Position numbers and translations under genes: made by a program. DNA of 64,000 bases from Thermoplasmatales archaeon (GTDB lineage Archaea > Thermoplasmatota > E2 > DHVEG-1), in contig CP070724.1 in the NCBI GenBank assembly GCA_020350825.1, forward strand, positions 2,107,467 to 2,171,466. Reading direction: 5' to 3'. Positions 8,000 to 18,281 of the stretch are shown piece after piece. The stretch's first letter is position 1. Every line of letters begins with the position of its first letter. The notes beneath the pieces are model-generated. The model made no database searches, had not been told where the DNA came from, and saw nothing but the letters and a program-made list of their open reading frames with translations.

Positions 8000-10054
8000 T
8001 TAAAGGCCACCACCTGGTTTAAATTTTATAAAGAACAGCAGTACAAATGCATCTCTCTGTCTCGTATCTGAAGGTCCATCTGGTATTTCTGCTGAAAAAG
8101 CTACCGTTGTTTGTCCTAATCCCAATATAATAGATGAGCTTATAGTTTCTTGTCCACCTGGGGGTATGCTTACATTCTCACCAGAGGTATCTCTGCCAAG
8201 TAATATGAAACCTCCACTGAGTTTGATATTCCAACTTAAATCAGTTACTTCAGTTTCGCCGTTATTATTGATTACCGCGCCTACTTTGAATAATCCGCCA
8301 GTCGTATTTTCTATACTAAACTCAATAGGTAATACATTGATGTAATCCACCTTTATCTCTATATCAGAAATTGTTCCATCAGAGACCGTCAAGGAAACTG
8401 TATAAATTCCATCTTCAGTGTATGTCCATACTGGATTTGGTTCTTCTGAATCGATAATACCGTCATTTTCAAAATCCCATTTCCAAGAAGTTATTGAAGT
8501 GTTTTCAGCTATTGATAAATCAGTGAAATGAACGGTTAAAGGTGCCGTGCCCTCTGTTAAGTCTGCTGTAAAATCAGCTGTAAGTGTAACTGGATTATAT
8601 GATGAATTCAGACCGCCAGAATAACAAACTACTTTACCATATCGGCCTCCAGCTACCATCTCCATTGAGCCATCATTAACCAAGTCAGAGACGGCCCCAA
8701 TAGCGTCGACAGCTTCTGGGTAAGGAGTTGAAAATAATTCAGAGCCATTAACTCCGTTAAGGAAATAGCAATAATTATTGTTAAATAACGTACCAACTAA
8801 CACGTCATCTATTGCATCTCCGCTAATATCCGCAATTCTCGCCACATTCCATGGTTGATCTGCTACAGGGTGTGACCAAATAATACTACCAGTATATCCA
8901 TCGATAACCTGAGTAACATGCGTGGTACTATGTGCAGGTACGATGTCAGGGTGACCATCACCATTTACATCATTTAATTTTGCAAATCGAGTTATTATTG
9001 CAGATCCAAGTGAATTGCTATATTCCACATTTCCGGTTGTAGCATCAAGTCCGTAGATATTACCGCCAAAATCTCCTATGATGACATCATTAATGCCATC
9101 ACCACTGACATCATCAATTTGTTCGAGAGCCCAGACTGATGAGCCCGCAGCAGTAAACGTCCAAGTTATGCTACCGGTTGCTCCGTTTATACCATAAGCA
9201 TATCCTATAGTTTCACCACTATTAGAAGCACCAGCGAGAACATCTGGTTGACCATCACCAGTGAAATCCTCAATACCAATTACGGAAAATCCTGGTCCTC
9301 TGGGGCTACCCAGAGGGCATTCCCAAATTTTCGTACCGTCTTCGCCATCTAGACAATACACTCGCCTTGGACCAGTTGCGGTACCGCCAGTAGTTGCTAA
9401 TACATCAGGTATATCATCGCCATTGTAATCATAGCTGCAATCAACCTGATATACCCAGCCACCATCGCCATATTCATGGGTGTCATGAGTCCAAATTTCT
9501 AAGCCAGTTTCTCCAGAGATTGCTCGAATTAATCGGGCTCCTCCACAGGTTCCAACGACGACATCGTTGTAGTCATCTCCATCTAAATCATCTGTAACGA
9601 TTAAGTCTTTTTGATATTCTACCCATCCTGCATCATGTTCCCAGAGGACTACGCCAGTGCCTGTGGAAGCTCCACTGATGCATCGTACATAGTGATCCTC
9701 AGAGCCGATGACCACATCATCGATGCCATCCCCATTTATGTCTGGTATTGGTCTAATCCCCTTTGCACTATTAAAGGTGGCCGGAGGGATTTGATACTGC
9801 CATATTATTTCACCGATAGGATAATCTCTATTTCCTTCTGTACTTTGTAATTCTTCTTCATAATGATTTTCTTGATTACCTTCTGAAGTAGAGTATAACG
9901 CAGTTTGGTATCTATATGCCGAGACATCATCGAATAAACCTTTAAATTCGCTTTCATAGAAATTTCCTACGGTTTTATTATTGAATATTCCAACAGCTCC
10001 AAGTCCTGCAAGGACAAATAATATTATAATTGAAAACGACAATATTTTTTTCAT
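8000..10054 (-). CDS. secreted FG-GAP/VCBS repeat and PKD domain protein
   Basis: 684 residues with a signal peptide (1-20). Residues about 100-480 hold roughly eight calcium-binding repeats of the DxNGDGxxD type (for example DINGDGIDDVVIGS, DVSGDGINDVIIGD, DVNGDGHPDIV), typical of FG-GAP/VCBS beta-propellers. A PKD domain follows (about 490-575, with SWKWDFENDG and WTYTEDGIYTVSLTVSDG). The last about 100 residues form a separate beta-rich domain ending VLLFF..KPGGGL, which is shared with the C25 peptidase encoded at 12753-15239. Probably a cell-surface or released binding protein for polymers. Enzymatic activity is not evident. The gene has its own promoter region upstream (about 10100-10110). 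Confidence 0.8.
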   Translation of the reverse strand: MKKILSFSIIILFVLAGLGAVGIFNNKTVGNFYESEFKGLFDDVSAYRYQTALYSTSEGNQENHYEEELQSTEGNRDYPIGEIIWQYQIPPATFNSAKGIRPIPDINGDGIDDVVIGSEDHYVRCISGASTGTGVVLWEHDAGWVEYQKDLIVTDDLDGDDYNDVVVGTCGGARLIRAISGETGLEIWTHDTHEYGDGGWVYQVDCSYDYNGDDIPDVLATTGGTATGPRRVYCLDGEDGTKIWECPLGSPRGPGFSVIGIEDFTGDGQPDVLAGASNSGETIGYAYGINGATGSITWTFTAAGSSVWALEQIDDVSGDGINDVIIGDFGGNIYGLDATTGNVEYSNSLGSAIITRFAKLNDVNGDGHPDIVPAHSTTHVTQVIDGYTGSIIWSHPVADQPWNVARIADISGDAIDDVLVGTLFNNNYCYFLNGVNGSELFSTPYPEAVDAIGAVSDLVNDGSMEMVAGGRYGKVVCYSGGLNSSYNPVTLTADFTADLTEGTAPLTVHFTDLSIAENTSITSWKWDFENDGIIDSEEPNPVWTYTEDGIYTVSLTVSDGTISDIEIKVDYINVLPIEFSIENTTGGLFKVGAVINNNGETEVTDLSWNIKLSGGFILLGRDTSGENVSIPPGGQETISSSIILGLGQTTVAFSAEIPDGPSDTRQRDAFVLLFFIKFKPGGGL

Positions 10055-10374
10055 AGTTTTGCCTCCCTTACATTATTTACACTTAGTATGGCAATTGCAT
10101 ATACTTAAATCTTTGTATATAATTTTTTATATTATTTATAGTAATATAGAGTACAATCAGTAAAACAAATAATAATAATGAGGATTTTTAAACAAATTTT
10201 ATTAAGGAACGCTAGCTAAAAAATATGGGTTAGATATGTTTGAATCTCCATAATAATCTCCTTGAATTATTATTTTAATATTCATCAAAATTATACTAAA
10301 GTGCTTGTTTTTTATATATAATTGATAATTAAGCATAGCAAATGTTTTAATATGCATATCCTTATAAATATTTG
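10055..10374. promoter_or_regulatory. divergent promoter region between two secreted-protein genes
   Basis: 320 bp, very AT-rich, with no gene. It serves the minus-strand FG-GAP gene (a TATA-like element near 10100-10110) and the plus-strand C25-like gene (TTTATATATA at 10311-10320, and a second TATA-like run at 10361-10369 too close to the start to serve it). No clear operator repeat seen. Confidence 0.45.
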
Positions 10375-12675
10375 ATGAGTAAGGCATTTGTTATCTCACT
10401 GGCAATATTTTTCATTTCTCTGAATATAGTCAATGCAGTGAACATTTCTATTGAAAAACAAGATTATCAGGCTGCAGGTGCTCTATCAAATATAATATCT
10501 GCTCGAAATTCTATAGAAGATGTTATTGTAGTTCCAGATAGCAACCCGTTATTTGGTATCATTGGCTCTTATGTCTCATGCTGGTATGATACAATTGAAT
10601 CAACTGGATTAAAACCAATGCTTGTTCAGCACGAGGGATTCCTGACAAATCATCAAGAGATGTTCATTGACAAATACTTGGATTCAGGAAATAGGTCGAT
10701 TTTAGTCTTAGGGAGGCATTTGCAAACAGCATATAATACCACAGAGATATTGGGTTTACCACCTAGAGTTGCTATCGAAGTTGCCACACATGTATTTACT
10801 TTTGTTTCAACCATTATAATCATTCCAAATAGTAGAGACAAATATGAACTAAGTCTAATGGCTAGTCCTTTAGCAAGTTATCTTAATATTCCAATTCTTA
10901 TCTTTGATAATAATACCAATGAACTGGAGGATCTTTGTAACACTCTTAACGTTAGCAATGCATTTGTAATTGGAAACATTCAAGTAAATATACCTGGTAT
11001 AAACATTACAAAACTGGAAACAGCTGATGAAATACAGAACGTGGTTTTGACTGTAATCAAAGATAAATTTGGTGAAATTAATTACATTACTTTGACCAAT
11101 CCTTCAGATGTTACACCACCATATATTATTGATGTCAATGAGACAACATCCTTTGATCATATTTCAAACATAAAGATTACAATTCTTGGAAAAGAATTTG
11201 ATGTTAAAGGAGAAGATTCAAAACAATTTAATGTAATCGTTCCAAATGGAATTAACAGAATCCAGGTTTATGGAAATATTACAAAAAATTGTGAGTCTTA
11301 TACAAATAAAATTAATCCTATTGTCCCGATCATTTTCTTAACCCTCTATGACCCTTTTGATAATATCGTTGCCTATTCCTCAAGCCTTGCCTTAGATTTT
11401 GGAACAGCATATCTGGAAACATTAGCCTGCAACGCCTCTGGAACTTACAAGCTTGTTGTTCGCATTTATAATGGTATAAAGGGTGGCTATTTCTCACAGC
11501 GTGGAATTTCACTCGTGGATACTGATTTTAAAGTTACTATTAAAATATCTGAACTAGAAAAACCTCATCTACCTTTTATCCCTAAACTTTCAATAAATGC
11601 TCCTTATCTTACATCTGCTCATGGAGGAATCATGATTGCTGATTCAAATTTTGAACTAACAAATGATAGTTACATAGACGCTGCTCTAGGGTCTGGAACA
11701 GGACCATGGCATAATGAAAAACTCCATAACTTCACAAATGAGAAAGTAAAATATATAACAGAACAACTGAATAATACTCTAAATCTTATTAGTAATTACG
11801 AAATGCTTGATGATTATCTCAATGGTCCAGCGTGGCTTGCAATCCTCGCTGATACCAACATGGTTCCAATGTACTACTATGCTCCATCCCAACAAGGTAT
11901 TTATGAAAAAGGTCTTCCTTCTGACAACTCCTATTCACTTAATTGGAACCTCTCTGTTGGACGTGTAGTTGGTTGGAATGTACAGGACGTTTCATTGTTG
12001 ATTGCGAGAACATTATTCTACAAAGAAATATGTGATCTACCTGTTAGGCCAAAAGATTGGCACAATAGATTTAGTTTCATCTTTGGTGAAGGATTTGGAG
12101 AAACAGGAGGAATCTTTCATCAAATACCATACTCATTTGAGATAAGAAAATATGGCTTTTACCCGCGAATCTTTGGCGATCTAAGAAATAGTAGACAATT
12201 ATCTGAGTTGTTTAAAGCTTATACCGGCTCAAATTATATAGAATATCTAGGCCATGGAGATTGGTTCTGGTATTCGCCCTCATTGTATGGTCTTGATTAT
12301 TATAGCAGATCGATTGATGTTGCACATGCAAAAAGCTGGATATATAATAAACCAAGTGTATTTCTTACGTCTGCGTGTCTCATGGGACGCATAGATGGAA
12401 TACTTCCTCAAATGAACATAGGACTAACGATGCTTCACGCAGGATGTAATTGCTTTATAGGGGCAACTCGAACCACCGGTTCGGAGGCAGGACTCACTAT
12501 TCTTGAAAATCATTTAATAGTAGACGACCTTAGCATTGGCGAGGCATTGAGAGGAGAGAAGAGAGTGGACAAAGAGCTTCCCAATTACTATGTGCGAGTC
12601 CTTTACGGTGATCCTGCATTCAACCCATATGAACCAAACAATGGCTTCAGTAATCAAGGAAGGCCATCCAATTAA
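10375..12675 (+). CDS. secreted gingipain-like (C25) cysteine peptidase homologue
   Basis: 766 residues from ATG 10375 (a TTG one codon earlier is possible). Signal peptide 1-22. Residues about 25-215 resemble a cell-wall-binding/Rossmann-like region (VVPDSN, LASYLNIPILIFDNN, NAFVIGN). A beta-rich middle part follows. The C-terminal third carries the C25/caspase-fold signature: GHGDW near residue 626 (catalytic His) and TSACLMG near 665 (catalytic Cys), then MLHAGCNCFIGATRTTGSE and YYVRVLYGDPAFNPY. It lacks the shared PGGG C-terminal domain. The likely role is extracellular protein degradation. The distance from true gingipains leaves specificity open. Confidence 0.72.
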   Translation: MSKAFVISLAIFFISLNIVNAVNISIEKQDYQAAGALSNIISARNSIEDVIVVPDSNPLFGIIGSYVSCWYDTIESTGLKPMLVQHEGFLTNHQEMFIDKYLDSGNRSILVLGRHLQTAYNTTEILGLPPRVAIEVATHVFTFVSTIIIIPNSRDKYELSLMASPLASYLNIPILIFDNNTNELEDLCNTLNVSNAFVIGNIQVNIPGINITKLETADEIQNVVLTVIKDKFGEINYITLTNPSDVTPPYIIDVNETTSFDHISNIKITILGKEFDVKGEDSKQFNVIVPNGINRIQVYGNITKNCESYTNKINPIVPIIFLTLYDPFDNIVAYSSSLALDFGTAYLETLACNASGTYKLVVRIYNGIKGGYFSQRGISLVDTDFKVTIKISELEKPHLPFIPKLSINAPYLTSAHGGIMIADSNFELTNDSYIDAALGSGTGPWHNEKLHNFTNEKVKYITEQLNNTLNLISNYEMLDDYLNGPAWLAILADTNMVPMYYYAPSQQGIYEKGLPSDNSYSLNWNLSVGRVVGWNVQDVSLLIARTLFYKEICDLPVRPKDWHNRFSFIFGEGFGETGGIFHQIPYSFEIRKYGFYPRIFGDLRNSRQLSELFKAYTGSNYIEYLGHGDWFWYSPSLYGLDYYSRSIDVAHAKSWIYNKPSVFLTSACLMGRIDGILPQMNIGLTMLHAGCNCFIGATRTTGSEAGLTILENHLIVDDLSIGEALRGEKRVDKELPNYYVRVLYGDPAFNPYEPNNGFSNQGRPSN

Positions 12676-12752
12676 GATCGATTAGTATTATCTAAAATCA
12701 GATTTTTTTGATAAACTTGATAATAAAGAAAGGATTCTTATTTATCGCTGTA

Positions 12753-15239
12753 TTATATACCGCCACCTGGATTAATATGCACAAAGAACAGTAATACTGT
12801 TCCACCTTGTTGTCTTGTATCCGAGCCTTCTAATATCTCCGCTGTAGCTATTACCTCTATTTTACCGAATCCGACTATCAAGTCCGAATGTATCGTTGTT
12901 TGCCCACCTGCAGGGATACTTGGAATCTCGCCATTGCTTTCCTTGCCCAGCAGTATTGAACCGCCGTTAAGAATTATATTCCATTTTACATTTGATGTAT
13001 CAGTGGCACCAGAATTTTTGATCACTGCATTTACTCTGAACAGTCCTCCACTAATAAGTCCCATATCAAGGAAGGGACCTCCAACAATTGTAACTGCTAA
13101 CGGGGTTGACCAATCACTTTCGCTACCGTTCACATCCTTTGCCTTTACCTTTATATCGTATTCTCCTGGATCAATCCAAATATGAGATGCTTCTCCAGCG
13201 ACTCCGGAGTCATATGGTCCAATCCAGTTGCTATATGTGTTATCTCCCCAGTCAAACATATAATATATTTGTTCTCCTTCAGGATCGGTAGTACTGCTAG
13301 AGTATGTAAGCTCTCTATCCTCTACTCCTTGTGTTGGTCCATCCGGTTGACCGGGCGTCTCTGGTGGTTTATTCACAATAGCTGTAACCATTCCTAAATT
13401 AGGGTTCCCCCAAAGTGCTCCCCATTCAAACATCTCATACTTAACGTAGTACCATAATCCATTGGTGTACATTTCGAACAAAGCCCATTGATGAGCTTCT
13501 CCTTGTGTATAATCTCCAGAAGTAACACAGGTGGTGAAGAAGTAGTCTAACGACTGGCTAGATCCACTATATGGATTATTCCAACTAGGCATTCCATAGG
13601 CAACCTTGGTGGAACCAAGAAAACCAACACCACCCTGCTTAAGCATCGCCTGACCAATGTTCAAATAATCTGTATCAGAATTACTACACGCATCAGCAAA
13701 TATAATCGCTGGATAATCATCGTTAAGGTAAGTACAGGTTTGTGTGTCGACAAAAGCTTGGGAAGGATAATATTCATAACATGCGGTGGGTGACCCATGA
13801 CCTGCCCAATCCACAAAACCATATGAGCCTGAAGACCATATCGACTTCACGTTGTTGTAATCCAGATTATAATCCATTGGATAAGAAGACTGGCCCTGCT
13901 CGTACATCCGTGTCATCGACCAATCAGACATCCAAGTTTGATCAACCTTTGCTTCCATGAGCACTGCATTGTCAGTATCTGGCCAGAAGAAAGCACCCAG
14001 AAGGAGGATGTTTTTCTTAAATGTTGGATCATCACTCTGTTCATAAGCAACAGATTTCTCACAAATACTCAAGACTGTTGCAGGATCACTCCAGGGGATC
14101 CTACCAACATTTACCTCCGCATAAAAATCAATCGGATCTGATTCTTCACCATACTGATGATCCCCATCAGCATCCCAAGACTGATCATCTGGGAGAGATA
14201 GCTCGGCATAATAGTAATCAGTTTCCGGTTGTCCATATCCAACATTCTGAGCTGTCCGACGCATAGGTACATCGTCATAATGACCAATGAAACATACATC
14301 TATAATACCCCATTCATCAGAGGGATATTTGTCTCTTAGAAAGTTCCTCGTTTTCTCAGCCAAGTCCCAGCCATCATAGTTGGAATTAATCCAGGTTGTA
14401 GTTACCACTTCAACGGATCTACCTTTACTCTCCTCCCAGTTCTTAAGGGGAGTAACAGAGGATGTTAATGAATCTAAAGTTATAATGACAAAATCACGAG
14501 TACCTCTACCTGTTGTACCCTTGGGGTACCAGTTTTTTGCTTGATCATAGTTAACAATTATTTTTTCAGCAATTCGTTCTGTCCTTATGCGGTTATCAAC
14601 CACGACATCATCAAATGAGAAATCATCAGAGAATGTGTATCTCACATCGACGGTAACTTCAGGATAATAAGCCAAACTGCCTGACAATGGGTAGTAGATA
14701 AATGGCGTTATTCTCACATCAATAAGGTTATAATTTCGGTAGCCTGCCATGCGAACGAATTCTCCAACTGATTGTGGATATGGTTCATCATTTCTATAGA
14801 CCGTATTATAGTTTTCTTCATACATTTCTCTCTCGTGCTCGTAAACTAGAGGATCTTCCTGTCCTATAACTCGAGGTAATGGTGATGGAGATATTTCATA
14901 AGTTCCAGGAAACATTATACCTTCTCCTGTATTAAAAGTAACTTCAAGTATCTCGGCACCAGATGGAATAGCGATTGCGAATATCTTTGAAGGTAGGTTG
15001 GGTTTTCCAGGTACTAGCAAACGACCGAGGTTTTCAACAGATATCTCATGTCCCTGTTCAGTGTTTTTAATCTCGTATGTTCCTATAGGGATGGTTACAC
15101 TAATTGTATCTTCGCAAATATTAAAATAATCTGAATCTTGATTGTTTCCAACAGCGGTTGCAATAACACTGCCTAACATCAGCATACTTAATAATACAGT
15201 TAGTATTATCTTTGGTTTAATATCTAAAATCTTTTTCAT
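12753..15239 (-). CDS. secreted gingipain-type peptidase C25 with PKD-like and PGGG C-terminal domain
   Basis: 828 residues. Signal peptide 1-28, a propeptide-like region to about 235, then the C25 catalytic fold (DFVIITLDSL, GHYDDVPMRRT, VNVGRIPWSD). The catalytic pair is visible as WAGHGSPT (His, near 481) and FADACSN (Cys, near 517). A PKD/Ig-like domain (about 645-720, with YYMFDWGDNTYSNWIGPYDSG split by Gly-rich turns) follows. The last about 100 residues form the domain shared with the FG-GAP protein, ending VLLFF..NPGGGI. An extracellular endopeptidase for detrital protein is the likely role. C25 peptidases are a known feature of sediment Thermoplasmatota. Confidence 0.85.
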   Translation of the reverse strand: MKKILDIKPKIILTVLLSMLMLGSVIATAVGNNQDSDYFNICEDTISVTIPIGTYEIKNTEQGHEISVENLGRLLVPGKPNLPSKIFAIAIPSGAEILEVTFNTGEGIMFPGTYEISPSPLPRVIGQEDPLVYEHEREMYEENYNTVYRNDEPYPQSVGEFVRMAGYRNYNLIDVRITPFIYYPLSGSLAYYPEVTVDVRYTFSDDFSFDDVVVDNRIRTERIAEKIIVNYDQAKNWYPKGTTGRGTRDFVIITLDSLTSSVTPLKNWEESKGRSVEVVTTTWINSNYDGWDLAEKTRNFLRDKYPSDEWGIIDVCFIGHYDDVPMRRTAQNVGYGQPETDYYYAELSLPDDQSWDADGDHQYGEESDPIDFYAEVNVGRIPWSDPATVLSICEKSVAYEQSDDPTFKKNILLLGAFFWPDTDNAVLMEAKVDQTWMSDWSMTRMYEQGQSSYPMDYNLDYNNVKSIWSSGSYGFVDWAGHGSPTACYEYYPSQAFVDTQTCTYLNDDYPAIIFADACSNSDTDYLNIGQAMLKQGGVGFLGSTKVAYGMPSWNNPYSGSSQSLDYFFTTCVTSGDYTQGEAHQWALFEMYTNGLWYYVKYEMFEWGALWGNPNLGMVTAIVNKPPETPGQPDGPTQGVEDRELTYSSSTTDPEGEQIYYMFDWGDNTYSNWIGPYDSGVAGEASHIWIDPGEYDIKVKAKDVNGSESDWSTPLAVTIVGGPFLDMGLISGGLFRVNAVIKNSGATDTSNVKWNIILNGGSILLGKESNGEIPSIPAGGQTTIHSDLIVGFGKIEVIATAEILEGSDTRQQGGTVLLFFVHINPGGGI

Positions 15240-15429
15240 ATTATTCCCCTACATTACCCTATAGAGGAAAGCTAATATATAAAATGTTCTGCATGGATGC
15301 CCATAATCCATAGTTTTAACTTTATTATTGAAATAAATGTTGATTAGAATTGAGAAACTCATTTACAAAATTTTACCTGTTATCATATTATAGAAGTAAT
15401 CTTCTGTTTTTAAAACATTTTACAAATCC

Positions 15430-17397
15430 TTATATGGTTTCTTCAATCGCAGGGAGGATTTGTTTATCTTTAAATCCATGTTGTTGCATTGCACCAGAGG
15501 GGCATGCACCAACACATGCACCACAGCCCTTACAAAGCGCTTCATCCAGCCTTGCGTGAGATTTTTCGTCTTCTTTCACGAGCTCAATCGCCTTATACGC
15601 ACAAACCGAGATACACAAGCTACAACCGGAACAAACATCCTCATCCACACAAGCAATCTGGGGTTCTGCCTCAAGTTCTTTCTTAGACAAAATAGTGGCC
15701 ACTCGAGCAGCTGCACCACTCGCCATTGCCACCGTATCCTGAATATCTTTTGGGCCTTGACAACACCCAGCAATAAAAATACCACCTGTGAATGTATCCA
15801 TCGGACGCAGTTTTGGATGAGCTTCCAAGAAGAATCCATCGCCGCTCTGCGAAACACGAATCAAGCGAGCGAAATCATCAGCGTCAGCTCGTGGTACCAA
15901 TGCAGGAACAAGTACTACTAATTCTGTAGTAATCTCAAACAACTTATTCGTCGTCGTATCAAAAATATCAATACTAAGATGATTCCCTGCATTTCTAACT
16001 TCAGAAGGGCGACCACGGAAGAAATTTGTTTTCAATCCCCGGATATTTCGATAAAACTCTTCATACCCCTTACCATAACTACGAATATCTGTATAACATA
16101 TATTAATCTCAACATTGTCACCAAGCTTCTCCTTCAAGAGATACACTTGTTTTAATGCACTCATACATCCAATTCGGCAACACCATGTACATTCGGTTTC
16201 ATCACGCGAACCGACACATAACGCAAACGTAATACTTTTTGGCTTCTCACCAGTGGACGGACGTAGTATCTCTCCACCCGTTGGACCAGATGAACTAATC
16301 AAACGCTCCATCTCAAGCGTTGTTATCACATCGTCCGAACGTGTATATCCATACTCGTACAAACTCGAGGGATCCATCACATCATATCCAGTTGCCACTA
16401 CGATAGCGCCAACATCAACCTCAACCTCTTTTTCCTTTTGTTTAAAATCGATGGCTCCAGCCTCGCAGGCCTCCACACATAAGGGACCTGTGCCACACTT
16501 TCCTCTAGTCAACATCAAACAATGATTAGGATCAATCGTACATTTTAACGGAATCGCTTGTGGAAATGGCATATATATTGCACTGCGCTTGCTCATGCCC
16601 ATATCAAACTCATTAATAATACGCCCATTCAAACGACAAGCCTCAACACAATCTCCACATCCGGTACACTTTTCTAGATCAATGTACCGAGGTTTCTTCT
16701 TAATGAAAACCTTGTAGTTGCCAACACTGCCTTCAACACCAACAACTTCTGAGTAACTTAGCAACTCAATATTTGGATGATTTGCAACTTCCATCATCTT
16801 TGGAGTAAGAATACAGCCAGAACAATCAAGCGTTGGAAACGTTTTATCCAGCTGTGCCATTCGACCGCCGATACTCGGCGTTTTCTCCACAAGATATACC
16901 TTATGTCCTTCCTCAGCAAGATCCAAAGAAGCCTGAATACCAGCGATGCCTCCTCCAATCACCAGGGCCTCAGGTGTAACTTTAATTTTTGCCGATTCCA
17001 ATGGTTCCAATAGTCGTGCCTTTGCTACAGCACCACGAACCAACGCCTCTGCCTTCTTAGTAGCACGTTTCTTATCTTCATGAGCCCATGAACACTGTTC
17101 ACGGATGTTTGCTATCTCCAAATTAAAGCGGTTTATACCGCCAGCTTCAACAACACCGCGAAACGTATGTTCATGCATGCGAGGAGAACAACAAGCAATA
17201 ACAACGCTGTCAAGGTTATACTTCTTTATAGAATCCTTAATAAGATTCGCGCCAACATCAGAACACATGTACTTGTAATCCTTACTGACTACAACACCAT
17301 CCAATGTTTTTGCATATGAAGTAAGTGCCTTCACATCTACCAATGATGCAATATTTATACCACAATGGCAGACAAACACACCAATCTTATTGCTCAT
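15430..17397 (-). CDS. hdrA: HdrA-type flavoprotein, heterodisulfide reductase subunit A
   Basis: Electron-bifurcating flavoprotein subunit. The HdrA N-terminal domain begins CHCGIN. An FAD-binding thioredoxin-reductase-like domain (GGGIAGIQ, about 150) carries an inserted two-cluster ferredoxin (CTGCGDCVEAC, then CGTGPLCVEAC), and a C-terminal ferredoxin has CSGCSLC and CKGCGACVGACP. 655 residues from ATG 17397, which has GGAGAT about 7 bases ahead; a Met five codons earlier is less likely. It lies one base behind hdrB in the operon hdrC-hdrB-hdrA. One of four HdrA-family proteins in the window. No MvhD is adjacent, so its electron donor is not shown here. Confidence 0.92.
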   Translation of the reverse strand: MSNKIGVFVCHCGINIASLVDVKALTSYAKTLDGVVVSKDYKYMCSDVGANLIKDSIKKYNLDSVVIACCSPRMHEHTFRGVVEAGGINRFNLEIANIREQCSWAHEDKKRATKKAEALVRGAVAKARLLEPLESAKIKVTPEALVIGGGIAGIQASLDLAEEGHKVYLVEKTPSIGGRMAQLDKTFPTLDCSGCILTPKMMEVANHPNIELLSYSEVVGVEGSVGNYKVFIKKKPRYIDLEKCTGCGDCVEACRLNGRIINEFDMGMSKRSAIYMPFPQAIPLKCTIDPNHCLMLTRGKCGTGPLCVEACEAGAIDFKQKEKEVEVDVGAIVVATGYDVMDPSSLYEYGYTRSDDVITTLEMERLISSSGPTGGEILRPSTGEKPKSITFALCVGSRDETECTWCCRIGCMSALKQVYLLKEKLGDNVEINICYTDIRSYGKGYEEFYRNIRGLKTNFFRGRPSEVRNAGNHLSIDIFDTTTNKLFEITTELVVLVPALVPRADADDFARLIRVSQSGDGFFLEAHPKLRPMDTFTGGIFIAGCCQGPKDIQDTVAMASGAAARVATILSKKELEAEPQIACVDEDVCSGCSLCISVCAYKAIELVKEDEKSHARLDEALCKGCGACVGACPSGAMQQHGFKDKQILPAIEETI

Positions 17398-17398
17398 A

Positions 17399-18271
17399 CT
17401 ATTTATCTCCAAGTTTCAATTTATCTACAGGACTAAGATTCAACTCTAAACCAAGTTTCTCTTTTTTAACACCAAGGGCAAGACCCAACAGTTGTGTCAG
17501 ATACATCACTGGTATCTCGAGTTTTACTGCAACAGTCTCCCCGGCTTTCACCTGCTTAGAATCAAACATACGATGACACCAAGGACACACATCGACAAAC
17601 ACATCAAAACCTTGGTCCTGAACCTTTTGGAGTTTCTGACCAGTTTTTGTCAGTGCAGACTCAGGAAGATTCGCAGATAGCATCGCACCACAACAATCAA
17701 GCTTCTCTGGATAATCTAATGGCTCAGCGCCCAAGACCTTCAGAATGGTTTCCATTTTCTGTGGGTTCTCAGAATCTACCGGCCGACCAACCTCACTTGG
17801 GCGTATCAAATGACAACCATAATGGGTTGCAACCTTCAACCCAGAAAGTGATTTCTTTACATGTTTCTTTATCTCCTCAATACCAATATGGTCATGTAAA
17901 AGGTTAATTGTATGCACAACGTCAATCGACCCCTTATATTGTAAATCCTCAGAAGCAAGCATACTATTTATCCGATCCCGCATTTCTGGATTATTTTCCA
18001 GAGCACGCTGACATTCACTCAATGAAAGGTGGCACATAGGACATGGTACAAACAAGTCAAGATTCTGCTTCTCAGCAAGAGCAAGATTTCTAGCAGAAAG
18101 ATAAAGTGTCATTAGTTGATTCATGCTCTTCATAGGCTCTCCACAACAAGAAAATCCTTCCACATCAACAAGGGCAATATTAAGTAATGGAAGGGCATCC
18201 CGTATAGATATTTCATAGGCATACTGCTCTGTTGGCATTACACAACCGGGATAAAGTGCATACTTTGTCAT
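17399..18271 (-). CDS. hdrB: HdrB, heterodisulfide reductase subunit B
   Basis: Catalytic disulfide-reducing subunit with two cysteine-rich CCG domains that hold non-cubane [4Fe-4S] clusters in HdrB proteins. Visible motifs are YPGCV near the N-terminus, FSCCGEP (about 42) and LDCCGAM (about 195), plus VPCPMCH and VCPWCHRM. 290 residues from ATG 18271, which is preceded by AGGAGA. A longer reading to 18301 would overlap hdrC and lacks support. It lies 10 bases after hdrC and one base before hdrA. The substrate disulfide in this organism is not known: no methanogenesis gene is seen in the window. Confidence 0.92.
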   Translation of the reverse strand: MTKYALYPGCVMPTEQYAYEISIRDALPLLNIALVDVEGFSCCGEPMKSMNQLMTLYLSARNLALAEKQNLDLFVPCPMCHLSLSECQRALENNPEMRDRINSMLASEDLQYKGSIDVVHTINLLHDHIGIEEIKKHVKKSLSGLKVATHYGCHLIRPSEVGRPVDSENPQKMETILKVLGAEPLDYPEKLDCCGAMLSANLPESALTKTGQKLQKVQDQGFDVFVDVCPWCHRMFDSKQVKAGETVAVKLEIPVMYLTQLLGLALGVKKEKLGLELNLSPVDKLKLGDK

Positions 18272-18281
18272 TGTTATTCTC

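Noticed and set aside
15460..15921. 153-codon plus-strand frame opposite hdrA
   Set aside because: Antisense shadow created by the Cys/Gly-rich hdrA codons.
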